Source: Gymnopilus junonius (taxonomy: Eukaryota > Basidiomycota > Agaricomycetes > Agaricales > Galerinaceae). From it: a stretch of 64,000 nt of DNA. The position numbers were made by a program, and so were the translations under genes. Positions 36,485 through 50,800 of the stretch are shown here, one piece after another (within the stretch, counting starts at the first letter, position 1; every line of letters starts with the position of its first letter). Below the pieces are notes generated by a model, which saw only the letters and a program-made list of their open reading frames with translations, was not told the DNA's origin and searched no databases. The stretch lies in NCBI GenBank assembly GCA_015501075.1, contig JADNYJ010000032.1, positions 62,001 to 126,000 of the forward strand. The letters are read 5' to 3'.

Positions 36485-37563
36485 TTTCTGAGGATAAGAC
36501 TTGGTCGGGTCGAAGTAGGAGTCGTCGACTTGTTAGGAAGTGAGCACTGATGCCACCCCTCAAACCTTGGAGGGCACGTGGATGCGGCATCATTAGCCTT
36601 ATCAGGCAAAGGCATGGGTCTGGCCGTTAGTCTCGTACTAAGAATGCCTGTAGGAGGGCATTTGAGTGGGCCATTCCGGAGCGCTTTAAAGCTACAAGGA
36701 ACCGCTCACTACCTGTCACTGGGATAAACCAGACGAGGAATGCACTGTACTCCTGTCTTCATGGAGTCCTTGTCCTCAATGGACGACCCAGGCCAGGAGA
36801 AGTAGTATCCAAGCAAATTTTGAGGTTCCTAAAATCAAATTCATAAAAATATGACTTGAATCAATTTAGCATAGATAGAGTCGTATATACATCAACTCGA
36901 TCATTATAATGTTCACAATAAGCTGCTTCAAGCTCCCATAATACAAGGCAAGATATGACACAGACATTTTTTTCGACGTTTTCATTCATAGTGCTCAGTT
37001 CTGTAAAAGATAAAGATTGGCGTGGACTCGGAGTTACGTGCTAACGGGTTACTGGAAGCTGCATCATTTCGATTCCAAAAGGCTCAAACTTCAGGAACAT
37101 CCGACCTACGTAACTTTGTTGAGTAGCCGGAGAGTAGAGCACCTCCAAGGATGCCTTAAAGCACCCACCAAGACAACTTTTTCTTGCACTAAGCGCAGTT
37201 CAGTACCAAGACCTAATAATACTTAGTAAGTTACTAAAAAAATGAACAACACCATCGCTTGAGTCTGCATACTATAGTAAGTACTTAGACTGGAATAGCA
37301 AGCTTACATCTACAACATATATCTTAGGAATGACCAGTCCAGGCCTTTTCCCTTCATTTTAGGAAGTAATGCGCAGCTGATCGTACATCATTACAGATGC
37401 GTACCTTTTTCTGTCATACTAAGCTTCAAGTTGTATATGCATACATGCATATCATGGAGAAACCAATATGTTCTCTAATTCAAATGGGAGAAGGTGAAGC
37501 TGGCTGACAATGGTATCCTTAAACCCCGATCTTTCGGAGAGCATTGGGAGAGTGTGGCAGAAG
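36485..37563. other. Intergenic, AT-rich
   Basis: No gene is seen. It has short palindromes such as TTAGTAAGTTACTAA near 37222, possibly remains of mobile elements. Confidence 0.35.
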
Positions 37564-37946
37564 GTTCCGAATTTCGAGAGTCCGCCCCTCTACCTGTCTG
37601 CACGTCTGCACAAGGCTGACAAATATCCCAAAGCAGATGTCACTGCTGGCATTGACCTCTGTTTCTTTGGGAAACAGCCCGAAAGAAACACGTCACCTGA
37701 TTTCTTTTGGGTGTTTCTCCAGAAACCAGTATACGGCCTTACCTAATTTGGTATGGCCGACCGATATTTCTCGAGGAAACAGTAGAAAAAAGTCATATGA
37801 CGTGTTTCCTAGGTACTGTTTCCTCAAGAAACACTCCTCAGCGCCAGCAGTGTGTAACGATCGTGGCTGTCACCCCTCGTGATTAGCGCGTCAGCCTCAC
37901 CCAAGTTGCAGACTGTGCGGAGGGGCGGACTCTCGAAATACGGAAC
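37564..37946. mobile_element. Foldback/MITE-like long inverted repeat
   Basis: The ends are inverted copies: the left starts GTTCCGAATTTCGAGAGTCC at 37564 and the right end, read on the minus strand from 37946, starts GTTCCGTATTTCGAGAGTCC. Both continue with GCCCCTC. Complementary blocks continue inward along both arms: GTCTGCA, GGCTGAC, CACTGCTGGC, a TGTTTCTT...GGAAACAG block and GAAACACGTCA. The arms meet in the central stem CGGCCTTACC (37734-37743) / GGTATGGCCG (37750-37759). The whole 383 bases could therefore fold as one imperfect hairpin. No transposase frame lies inside. A non-autonomous foldback or MITE is the simplest reading. I did not find a clear target-site duplication. Confidence 0.65.
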
Positions 37947-38689
37947 GTCCTCGAGCGTGGAAACGACTCAACGCAGCCATCGAACAAAATCATCAAAAAA
38001 TCATATGCAATTTCCTAAACCTAAACTTGGACCAAAATGTACCAAATGGGTCTATTCACGCGTGCGCGGAGTAATGCCCCACATGACAATCTCTCTTGTG
38101 ACCGAACGTCTAAGGTGGTTCGTCGTCTCCCTCCACGAGATCCCCCTGCCCGTTATATTCTTGGAGAGTTTCCTTATATCTGAAAAAGCGTTTTGTGCTT
38201 GAAAAGTAGACGGCCTTTATAAAACGGGATTAGATCATACAGGGATCTCCTTGCGTTTTAACGGGCTTCCTCTTCATCTTCGTGCGTGCATAATAAGCCA
38301 AAAGGAGAAGAATTCTTTGCCTGAACATGACGACGCGTTACACATTCTATATACTCCGCATGGCGCATGGCAATATGAAGTCCCGGGCGTCCTGAAGCCT
38401 GCCAGAGAATTCTTTCCAACTTCTTTCACTCATCGCGCTGAAGGAAGCATTAAACACCAAATTAGATTCTAGTTTGTGAATTTTGGGATCAAACCACGCG
38501 ACATTCGGTTCGTCTGACCTGCGTCAGATTTTGTCACGTACACTCGTGTTTTCTTCGGATCTATTTTGCGGTAGATGCACGGTATCTTACATGTCCTATA
38601 GGCTTCTTTAGCTTCCAAGACGACTCTCAGTCTGACTGGGGTATAAATACTGGGATATGAATCGCTAGGAGGGCAGCTTGTGGTCCGCC
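37947..38689. other. Intergenic, promoter of the glucoamylase
   Basis: No gene is supported. A TATA box lies at the end of this stretch (38642-38649). Confidence 0.4.
38642..38649 (+). promoter_or_regulatory. TATA box of the glucoamylase gene
   Basis: TATAAATA lies 41 bases upstream of the glucoamylase ATG at 38690. Confidence 0.5.
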
Positions 38690-40907
<2,218 letters not shown>

Positions 40908-41088
40908 AATTTGCTTACTTATTTACCCTGGCATAAAATTGGAATCTGTGATTATTCTGTCGGTAACTCGGACTGAGTGAATGACTTGTTATGACGTAAG
41001 GATGCGAGTACATATGTAGTTGGTCGCGGTCGATCACGCAGCCGACATCACTCTTATCCTTAGCGCACATTCTCTATATCCCGTCATT

Positions 41089-42126
41089 ATGTCTATGCTC
41101 GACAAATTCAAAAGAGGTGCTCAGAAGGCAGGCATGCAGGCAACGGCTTTCGCGCAAGCAACTACGACGAAGGTAGCCTCTGGGTCTCGGGAATTTGTGC
41201 AGACGTTTTCATTACCAGGAGAAGCTGAAAAGGCAGCCAAGATCCTAGATAGTTTCCTTGGTTCATATCCTCATTTATTATGGAACCTTCTAACAATATT
41301 AACATGAGGTTTTTAATCACAGCTGATCCCGAACAACCTGAATCTGCCCTCAATTCCATCCCCAAAGCTGTCCTACAACGAGCAAGGGGTAAGCTGTAAA
41401 TTCTACGCCGATCTACATGTCCTAACTTCCATCCAACTACTTGATTTATTCGGTTTAAAACTTACCAGGTCTCGCCATCTTCCAAGTAGTTAAAGCTGGC
41501 TTCGTGTTTTCAGGAAAAGCAGGCTCAGGTCTTGTCATTGCCCGACTCCCAGATGGATCTTGGTCAGCACCATCGTGTATTGCCACTGGTGGTGTAGGAT
41601 GGGGCCTGCAGATAGGCGCAGACATAACCGATTTCGTGATCGTGCTAAACAGTGAAGACGCAGTCCGGGCTTTCTCAATGGGTGGAAATGTGACTATTGG
41701 CGGCGCTTTCAGTGCTACGGCAGGCCCTATTGGTACAGGAGGTAGTGTCCAAGCGTCACTGGCACACCCTGCTCCTATGTTCTCGTATTCTAAATCTAAG
41801 GGTATGTTTGTGAACAGGGTTCACTGGATTATTTTAACGTGCTCTTCATTCTAGGTTTGTTCGCCGGTGTATCATTAGAAGGAACGGTTCTTATCGAGAG
41901 GAAGGACGCTAATCGGGATTTCTATGGTTCTTCTGTACCTGCTCGGGATATTCTGGGAGGCCGTGTACCTCCTCCAGAAGTCGCGTCAAGGTTGTATGAG
42001 ATCATTGAGGCTGCGGAGGGTCTAGACGAGAGTGGGTTACCAGAACAGGCTTACATTCCAACAGACACTGGTGCTCATATAAATGTGCACGACAACCACA
42101 TGGTCTTTGACGCCGATAGCCACTAG
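41089..42126 (+). CDS. SYLF-domain protein (Ysc84/SH3YL1-like)
   Basis: SYLF domains bind phosphoinositides and, in yeast Ysc84, actin. It starts MSMLDKFKRGAQKAGMQATA. The domain core includes IPKAVLQRARGLAIFQVVKA, GFVFSGKAGSGLVIARLPDG, SWSAPSCIATGGVGWGLQIG, ADITDFVIVLNSEDAVRAFS and SYSKSKGLFAGVSLEGTVLI, in the usual order. It ends HDNHMVFDADSH at 42124-42126. No SH3 domain follows, unlike yeast Ysc84/Lsb3, so this is a SYLF-only form of about 280 residues. Four introns of about 55-70 bases. Confidence 0.92.
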
Positions 42127-42349
42127 GGCGTATTGGACGTCTTGGGGGCATCCAGCCGGTTTTCTTGTGCATGCATATTAGTATCACGGATCTTGTTTTA
42201 TCGTACTTATAGTTTGCTTGCCTTTTTGATGACTTTTATGATCCTTGACCCACTGAATATAGGGGAAATGAATAACAACAGCATTACAAAGAGATACCCT
42301 TATGTAAAGTACAAAAATAAAGCAAGAAGTTAAGAATCTAAACTACTAT

Positions 42350-44504
42350 CTACAAATACTGGTCCCAAAAGCCGACAGTGCCATTGTTCTGCGACGAGTA
42401 AACACTGATATCTAACAGCTTCATAACCAGGTTATAAATTTCAACGTTCTTGAATGTCTTCATGATATAGGCATCATTAGACGTGGAATGCCAACCATCA
42501 TTGGCACGAGCAGCTAAGTGGGCATCTTGGGATCGTCGTTGGTGCTGCACCTTGGCTTGTACAGAGAATGGGCCGTGTGCTACGAACATCGCGTGCATTG
42601 AGAATTCTTCGTTATCATACCCATGGTTCTATTTGTCGACGATCAGCATCATCAATAAATATACGAACTAAAGGGTGACATACTCCTTTGCTCATACCGG
42701 TATCGCCTTCAGCGTGTGTAGTTAGAATGTATCCAATTTCAGGGACGACATAGATAGGAGCAATCCGCGGATTATTCGCAAAGTGGTACCTCTCTGGCAT
42801 GGTCTTATGAGTATAGACGTGGAACTTTTCAGGATTTTTTTCAGAAGCCAGTGTAAGTTTGTCGAGGTACTTCGTCACATTGGCGTTGTTGTGAAATCTT
42901 AAACCCATGGAAGGCCAGCCGTCTTCGTGTGCGATGGCGGAAATACCTTCTTCTCCCAGAATGTCGTCCATCCAGATTGGTTCCGGGTGGCTGGTATCGG
43001 TCATACCGTGGTCACTGACGAAGACGATGTCTACTATGTCAGTCAGGTTTCGGGCCGCCAGTGAACTATGCAGGTCCTTCGCAAAGGTATCCACTTTGAC
43101 GAGGGTATCCTATATTCAGAATGTCAATTAGTCTTGCTTCTTTGATTGCCCTTTAAGCTTACATTGACTCGTTTTGAGTTTGGCCCTGTTGCATGTCCAG
43201 CTTGGTCGAGGGAGGGCTCATACGCTACGAGATTAGACAGGTCAATTAACTTTACCGTGCTATAAACTGTAGAGTGATCCTACCCAAGATCAATTGAGGC
43301 CTCTTGTCCACGGGAAGGTCAATCCATTTCAAGATTTGATCAAGCTTTTCGCCAAGGGGGACCTTGTCCTGGAATAAAACTAGTCAAACACGATTAGAGA
43401 AACCTTGGGTCCAAGAATGATACCTTCCACGGAACAAAGTAAGTCGAAGTACCGCCAGTACGTGTTTTAGGAGGACCGGGCCTACAAAGGATTAGACACA
43501 CTGCGTGGACGTCAATACAGCCACTTATGACTCACCACATCAAATTCGCAGTAGTTACCCCGCTTTCTCAGCAGTCTCCCACATCTTGAGACAAGGAGTC
43601 AGCATCCATACGCTGCCTTAAAACCCATGGCTTGAACGTACAGGCTCTCCAAACCACCAGGATGGGTTCCAAACACAGGACACTTGATTATAACGGAATT
43701 CATCTTTCGAGACTGGGTCCCAAAAATTCTGCAGATGAAGCGTTAGAAAATGAATGTGATTAAGTTGCCTAGGGTGACGCACATTTGCTACCATCCCATG
43801 AGATTCTGCAAAGAGACCGGTCCTGTAATGTATGAATTATATAGGGGTAAATATCAAAAAGGGGAACTTACATCAAAGACCAGTGATTTCTTGTAGGTTG
43901 AGGAAATAATGAGCATGAGACAGCATCTAGAATTTTGAATTAATGACTGACGGGAATGTTAAGGTCTGATGAAGAAAGCATGGCAAGTCAGTCCAGAACG
44001 GGCCCGTAACGAAGTGAGGCATTTACAGGAAAGATGGGCTTCATGGACTTCGCCCTAAGTCCTTTCTTGCTGATATTCAACAAATGAGGAGTGAGGCCAC
44101 GGTCGAGGTAATCTGCTCTATAAGTGAATGTTAGAGTAACATGTCACCAAAGAAACTAGCAATAGAACCAACCTCAGGCCATCTATAGAGACAACGATAA
44201 CGGTTCGTCTGAACAAGTCCGTTCCGTTATAGCTGACGACATTTGCATGATCTGATCTCATACGAGGGCCACCAAAAAGCATTGTTCGAGCAAAGGTACC
44301 TGTAATCAACAGACCAATCACCACAAGAGCTATCATGGCTATCTTCCGTTGTGACCAGGTCTGGGGCTCGTCAGGGTTTTCTTTCCCCTTGTAAGTCCAG
44401 TCATCTCGTTCTAGCTCCTCGTCACCGGTGTTCAGAAGTCCCCTTCTCTCCTCCGCTTCGATATCAACAGGAGATTCCGGAGTGTTCTTCGAATGTGGAG
44501 CCAT
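42350..44504 (-). CDS. Nucleotide pyrophosphatase/phosphodiesterase (NPP)
   Basis: A type II membrane phosphodiesterase of the alkaline-phosphatase superfamily. It has a cytosolic N-terminus (MAPHSKNTPESPVDIEAEER) and an anchor helix, KIAMIALVVIGLLITGTFA. The first metal-binding Asp is in TVIVVSIDGLRADYL near 44190. The nucleophile motif FPTLTFPNHWSLM is assembled from three exons; the middle one is only 14 bases (43952-43965). The second metal site is LILAYEPSLDQAGHATGPNS near 43200. VDIVFVSDHGMTDTS near 43020 carries the Asp-His pair, and the late His lies in GNHGYDNEEFSMHAMFVAHG near 42600. It ends NGTVGFWDQYL at 42350. Related fungal proteins (yeast NPP1/NPP2) hydrolyse extracellular nucleotides for phosphate supply. 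Confidence 0.9.
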
Positions 44505-45992
44505 ACAATCAAAGCGAAAGACAACTGCTGGTCGCGGTGACTCCCCGACGGAGAAGGGATGATGGCAGATGCCTATTCAAGGATGGCACTGCAGTCACTA
44601 CCAACCCGTAACGTTTTCACCTTACTCTCCACCGTCACGTTAACAAACAATTGAAGTCCGTGAACCTGGTTTTTGAGCCCCTCGCTATCTTCACCGGATA
44701 TGATTTCTCGTGTTCATCGAGATATATCAGACGACACGTTTTGGCTCCTTATCGATACACCAGGGGATCTAAGTCTGTCTAATCGCCTCAACTGACAGAA
44801 GGCTGAAGCAGCAAAAACCGAAGAAGCAAACAGGGACTAAACGCTTCTGTATCTAATGATCTCGGGTGGCAGGGTTGACACGTTGACGTCCAATGTAGCT
44901 TGCGGACCTACAAACTAACAAAAAAGGTGATTTCAGACGGCTTTTAGGAACCCTTCTGTCAGATAGCGACCCTTAGCTCTTCGGCGTGAGTTGTAGCTGG
45001 ATGAATTACCTAGAGGTGCGAGTGATGAGTAAACTCTATTGCCCGAACATGAACATTGACTGTTATATACAGCATGCTTGACTGTAGACTTTGTATTGCT
45101 CAAGTGTCCTGTTTCACTCAGTTTCTGTGATCGATCACCCAAGACTGTACAGCTTTGCAACGGTAAACTTCATCTCCGACCCCAGTGCCCTGGAATCCTT
45201 GAGATTTGGCTGCTCGTTTCTGCTAACCCAGGTAAGTCTTCAAGTCGAGCAAGCTTTGCCGCATGCGACTGCTCAATAGCGCCTTGTCCAATGCAGTCCT
45301 AATCGATATCGGCGAGGTCCTCGTTCTATCTGCCACTATTCATATACAGATGACAAGATTTCTCTCTCCACTCGGTGCATACGACACCGTCAAACACTTC
45401 GCCTCCTCGATGTCCATAAATAAACCATCATTGCTGTGATAACCGACATCACAACTGCACCGCCGATAGACCTTGAGAAAGGAGACGATTTGAGCAGATT
45501 AAACCATCGAGTTGGCATTCCCGAAGTATGTAATTGCCTTTTGACCACTAAACAAGTGAAGTGCCAAACAGGTTCTGAATGGACGTTTCCTGTTCAGTCG
45601 TCAATTTCAATCCAAAGAAGGGTGAACAGGTAATACTTATTATGAACCGAGACGGAACTTGCTTGACGTCGACAAGGTAGATCAATCCAAGGCTATGAAT
45701 ATCTCTGCTTGAGAGCGGCTGGCTTGGAGTCGTTGCTGATGAAAACATGGAAATTGTACGCGGTCGAGAAACCTTTGATTGGCCGAGGTAAGAGGTCGGA
45801 TTGGTTACCGAGCACCTTGCACCCTGCTGATGTCATCTGAGTAGTAGAAAGCACTATAATACGGGTCTCAATACTTACCCAGGTATTCCTCTTTTCTCTA
45901 GATTTATCTAGGATTTAGTTTTGTATATTCGGATTGTTGTGGTTGGTTAGATTCTGCTGTGCAGAGCTTCGCATGGTCTAGCGGGACTAGTC
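44505..45992. other. Intergenic, divergent promoters
   Basis: A short frame at 45436-45633 has no family support. No gene or RNA is recognised in this 1.5 kb. Confidence 0.4.
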
Positions 45993-47583
45993 ATGGCGCC
46001 AATGTTTGCAAGTTGTGAGTTCGCGGCCTCCTTTCTAGGTATTTCCTTGCTGTTCTTAATCGCCTTGCAGCTCCAACAGCCGCCGAAAACAAAACGGTCA
46101 GGCAGGCCCTGTTATGCACATCTGGATATACTTCAATCTCATTTCGAACACCATCTTGCTGCCACTGCTTGTCGCTACTTTCATTTTCTCACGGGCGAAG
46201 AGGCATCCCACCCTTGTCAATCTTTGTATACTTGGATATTCTCTGGAGTATTTTCTATACTCTTGTTAGTCGTTTCCAGGCTTTTCATTCTTCACTCTGA
46301 CCTTTATAATCGTTGTTTATAGGTTTTATGCCAATCAATATACAGGTCCAGAACCAAGTACGCCATTATGCATAGCACAAGGGACCTTACTATATGGCAT
46401 CACCCCATGTAAGATTGATATTAAAATCTCGTTTCAATCATATTAAATTTTTCAACAGGTGGTCAGTTGCCGTCTTCATGCTATTTTACTTCATGGCCAT
46501 GGCTGTACGTTCTGACCCATCGAAATCACCGATGCGCGGATGGAGATTGCTGGTTGTGTGTATTAAGGCTTATCGTTGTTATTTTCATTCCTCAATCCAA
46601 GCAGATGCTTACCTCGCCATATATCGCACAATTTTCCTTTTCAATAGCTGCATTGATTGTGAGTCTCAAGCTGGTTATGCAACCCAAGTAATTCAATTAA
46701 TTTCTTTTTCAAGTTTTCTTTGGAACATCCGGAGAAAGTAACACGTCAGCTGAGGTTTTTGTATTGTGCATTAGACCATCCCAGATTGTTAGTATGTCCC
46801 TTCAGTTACATTTATAGATGCACTTACCAAGTTCTTCTGGACTTGTCAGATCATTGGCAAATTCTTTTTTTACCCTGTTCATGTGCATCGGTATCATTGT
46901 CCTGGAAGGTAAGCTATCCTTTGTTCTTCCAGTTCTTGACTTGCCGTGATATTGATCTAATTTGCAGTTCACCTTGGAATAGTCGCATACCGGAATCATT
47001 GTGGCCTCCGGAAAGCGGGAAAATGCAGCAGTGGCTTAGATTTTGCATTCTACCTACGTGTACTTATCTTTGGTGCCTACGTCGCGTTTGGCATGATGTG
47101 GGCTTAGCGCATTCCATCATACGATACGAATATTTCAACTGATTCCTTTGATCCTCAGTGTTAATATTGTTTCCATATTTCGACCTGGTAGTGTTGTGCC
47201 AGATATTTACGCGGCTACGGGTTTGTTTTTTTATTTATTTCATTGATATATGATTTCTTATCGTTATTTCCCTGAAACAGCTGGCACAGCTGTCTTCCTA
47301 GTATTCGGCACGCAGCGCGTACGTCTTCTCCTCAGCATCCAATTTCAAGTTCTTCTGGCATTGATATTTAATTTTCTTGAAGGACGTCCTCAATACATGG
47401 TGCTTCTGGAGGAGAGGCCCGAAGGAAGATGAAGATTCCCGCCCATCTCAAGTCTCCTTTCCCCGTCGGACTGGTTCACCAGTTCCTTCTGATTCTTCTC
47501 TCACCAAGCCCGTCAGAGACGTTGAAGATGTGCCTCCATTGCTCCCGCCGAAACCCAGAAATACCAAAGCAGCAGAGGTTTAA
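45993..47583 (+). CDS. Seven-helix GPCR-like membrane protein
   Basis: A mushroom-type receptor-like protein of unknown ligand. Hydrophobic exons carry YLDILWSIFYTLLFYANQYT, PSTPLCIAQGTLLYGITP, WSVAVFMLFYFMAMAVRS and AQFSFSIAALIVSLK. The last membrane part reads DIYAATAGTAVFLVFGTQRD, joining across an intron (GTACGT...CTTGAAG) to VLNTWCFWRRGPKEDEDSRP. FGTQRD followed by WCFWRR is the usual cytosolic exit of this family. The tail is Ser/Pro-rich and ends KPRNTKAAEV at 47583. Introns between 46320 and 47280 are many and short; individual junctions there are uncertain. Confidence 0.65.
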
Positions 47584-47881
47584 TGGATCATACGAGTGCT
47601 GCAATCATATCCCCTACTCCCATGTAATGATTCTGGGGGTCAGTGTCCAACCCCGTTTGAACCATTTGAGGGTCGGAATTATTATTTATGCGATATGTTA
47701 GCACAATGCGATGCAGCGGATGCTCGACTATGCAGACGACTAAAGAAGTATTTTTGATAGCAAAAGGTGTAGATGTTTACAACGGAAGGATATCTATTGA
47801 TACAGTAGACAAAATCACACATTAACTTGAACCCATGGATTGCCCGCATCGAGAAACGCGCATCAGAAAAATATTTGCTGC

Positions 47882-50800
47882 TTATCGAGTGGTGTCCATA
47901 TCAGCATCACCGATGGCGGGCGTCTCTAGAATCTTGTTTTTGTTGCGCCTTTCAATTAAAAATTCTTCTATGCGTGCTTTCAGCTCGGGAACTACAGAGG
48001 AAATTAAAAATTTAAACATCTAGGAAGCTAACAGAAAAGGCAAGGTTTAAACTGACCAGGAATCACATCGTCAATGGTCAGCGGCGCACGGTTGAAAGGG
48101 TCAGTTGAATCCGACAATAGATGGGACTTGATAGTAGAACGGTCGACGATGGCCCGAGATGAGGGTAAACAGACAGGATCTTTCATCACCGAGAACATGA
48201 GAGGGTCTGTTGTCACCGTCAGATATGAGATGAACAACATTTAGACCACGCAGACGCGACCAACCTAAGTATTCATCAGGAATATCTCCAAGCTCATCCT
48301 CGGCCTCCAGTGTAGCTTTGGCTTCTTCCACCTTCTCAACAAACACACGAAGCTTAGCAATCTCCGTCTCGCTCTTGATATTTCTCTTCAGAGCGATATC
48401 AGCTGCCCGATCGAAAAGCTCCTTTGAATAACTCCGCCCATCGCCAGCAACAGCAGTAATGAAAGTAGTTTGGTCGCTCAAATTCAAGAACACTTGGATG
48501 ATATCGGCGAGTAATACTTTGGGATTAAACCTGAGCTTCTCCGGTTCGCGGACCTTGAGCTCCTGGTACCGCGGTCCAACAAGGGCCTGGAGATTGTAGT
48601 CCAACATTGCGGCAAGACGATCCACAATTTCCGGCATCATGAAAGGCGCTTTCGTCTCGGCTGTGAATATTTTGAGAAGCTCGACTGTCGATCGGCCTAG
48701 GGTGGTGTATCCTGATGCATGCCTTTCCAAAGAGCGCAAAGTGCCTTGTCGTTCTCTACGATACTCCAAAGGCTTGGATTCCCATGTGGTTTTGTCATCC
48801 ATCTCGACTTGGATGTTGTGGATCTGTGTGAGCTCGCTCAAGGATTCATCCATCAGGTAGGTAACATCGTTAATCATCAAATTCACAAATTTGACGAATT
48901 TATCAACATTTCTATGAAGCACTCGTAAGGCACGGATTAATCCAGATTGCAGAGGACTCACTCAGCTTCTAGGTTGAGTGCTTCTCTGTGGGTAGGATTG
49001 TCCCAAACGACTTTAAGGATATAAGATATGCTCCGCCTACAGAATTCATCAGAAAATATCAATACACAGCTTCAAAGGTATATGAACCTTGCATCTGTTA
49101 TGAAATTACCAATTAGAAGGGCGACTAAAGTCCAGAACGAGAAACACCTACTGAATTTATCGTAAACTGCGAACTGGCGCCAGTTTGTTCGACCTCTGGG
49201 TACCGTGCTTAATTCAGCCGCTTATCAAGATACTTCATTTGATCTCTCACCAATATAGAAGTGCATTAAAGCAGGCATGAGGTTTTTCAATGCCAATGGG
49301 TGGGAATTGAGCATGTTGCCCAGAATACCATTTCTTTCCCGACCATAACCCCAAACACTCATGAAGAGGACCTACGCAAGAAGGAAGGTTCAGTTAATCA
49401 GAAGACCGCAAGAAATCAAACATACATCGTTGATCTTTGATTTCAAAAAAGGATTCTTGATATACCAAGTCGAGGTCAAGAAAGTAGTGCAAAAGTCATC
49501 AGTTCCAGTTTTCCAGAAAGCTCGAATTTATCAGGTGCCGTTCTACAAGGAATCGTATCAGCAAGACATTTAATCAAAGAAAAGAAAGATAAATACGCAC
49601 TGAACAGCAAAATACAGATAATTTACAATGTCTTCAACGATATACTCTGGCAGAACTCGGAAAGCCATAGGCACTTCCTTGGGCAGTGGCAACCTGAACA
49701 ACAAATCTATCAACATTAATTTTCCAAAATAACTAGGAAATCGCGTACTCAATGAGCGGAGCAGGGTGCGTTTTCTTCGGGTCAACCTGCCGAATGAGCC
49801 AGGTTGACAAAAAGTTGGTAAACCCAATCGAGCGGAATGTCATATCAGGGTCTGTCAAACCCGCTTCGAAGGCCAGCTGTTGTCCCTTAATCTTGGCCAA
49901 CTCCTTCTTGACGTGGTTGATTGCTGCTTCAGTGCGTATCCGTAATGGGCTCTGAGAGGTTATGAGTCTCCTGTTCAAACCTAGTGCAGTCCACGAAAAG
50001 ATCACGCACATTCATCCACGATCCGTCACCGTTAAGCATGTCCAAGTGTCGCTGGAGCTCCTCTATATGTTTTGCAAGGTCGTTGTATGTTTGGATTGAT
50101 CTTAGATATCCGTAGTGGCTCATGGCGACAGTAAGGTAAAATACATCAGAGACGAAGTTTGGTGCAGGCCCTGCGCAACTGTGAGCTTTTACTAGACGCA
50201 AGACGATGGACAGGGTCATACCACCAGGCGCTTTGTGTTGTTCTTCCCATTGATGAGCCTCTTCGCTCGTGGCTTTGATGCGCGTCTCATCCCCAAGAGT
50301 GATACGGGTCGAACGTGCGTAATAAAGCGGGTCAATGCGATCCATCTAAAGGCATATTCCGATCAGGTATCCTAAGGTGGAGTTAAGTAAGTTATAACCT
50401 TTGTGTAACTAGCATCCATAAAGGGTTCGCAGAACCTCAGCAAGACAGCCTGCATGTTAAGCATAAAACTGTCAGAAGCAACCGTGGTAGGATCGACCTA
50501 GGTTCAAGACAATCATGAGATCAAATTAAACATTGATGAAAACGAAAGTTATAACCTGCATTCCGGCTCTTTTCACGTTCAATGACACCACACGAGCGAA
50601 GTAGCTGAGAACAGCTTCTCTCGTTTCAACGGAAGCCCTGACAAGGGTGTTAAATACTTGGAAGAGAGACGTCTACGTAGAGTTTTCAGCATATGTTGTC
50701 TTTTAGTAAATGCTAAGACCTGGACAAACCTGCAAGCTCTTCAAAGTGCCACGGAAACTTGCAAATGTCGATTCAATATCTTGTCTTGACCTTTTCTCTG

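Noticed and set aside
36213..36615. Longer N-terminal frames over the PA-TM-RING start
   Set aside because: The frame starting at 36484 gives a proper signal peptide; the others are shifted shadows.
37510..37882. Two plus-strand frames of 78 and 112 codons
   Set aside because: They lie inside the foldback element and match its palindromic structure rather than a protein.
43861..43970. A direct reading FPQPTRNHWSLM at the phosphodiesterase active site
   Set aside because: It lacks one residue of the motif; the microexon model gives the full FPTLTFPNH with good splice sites.
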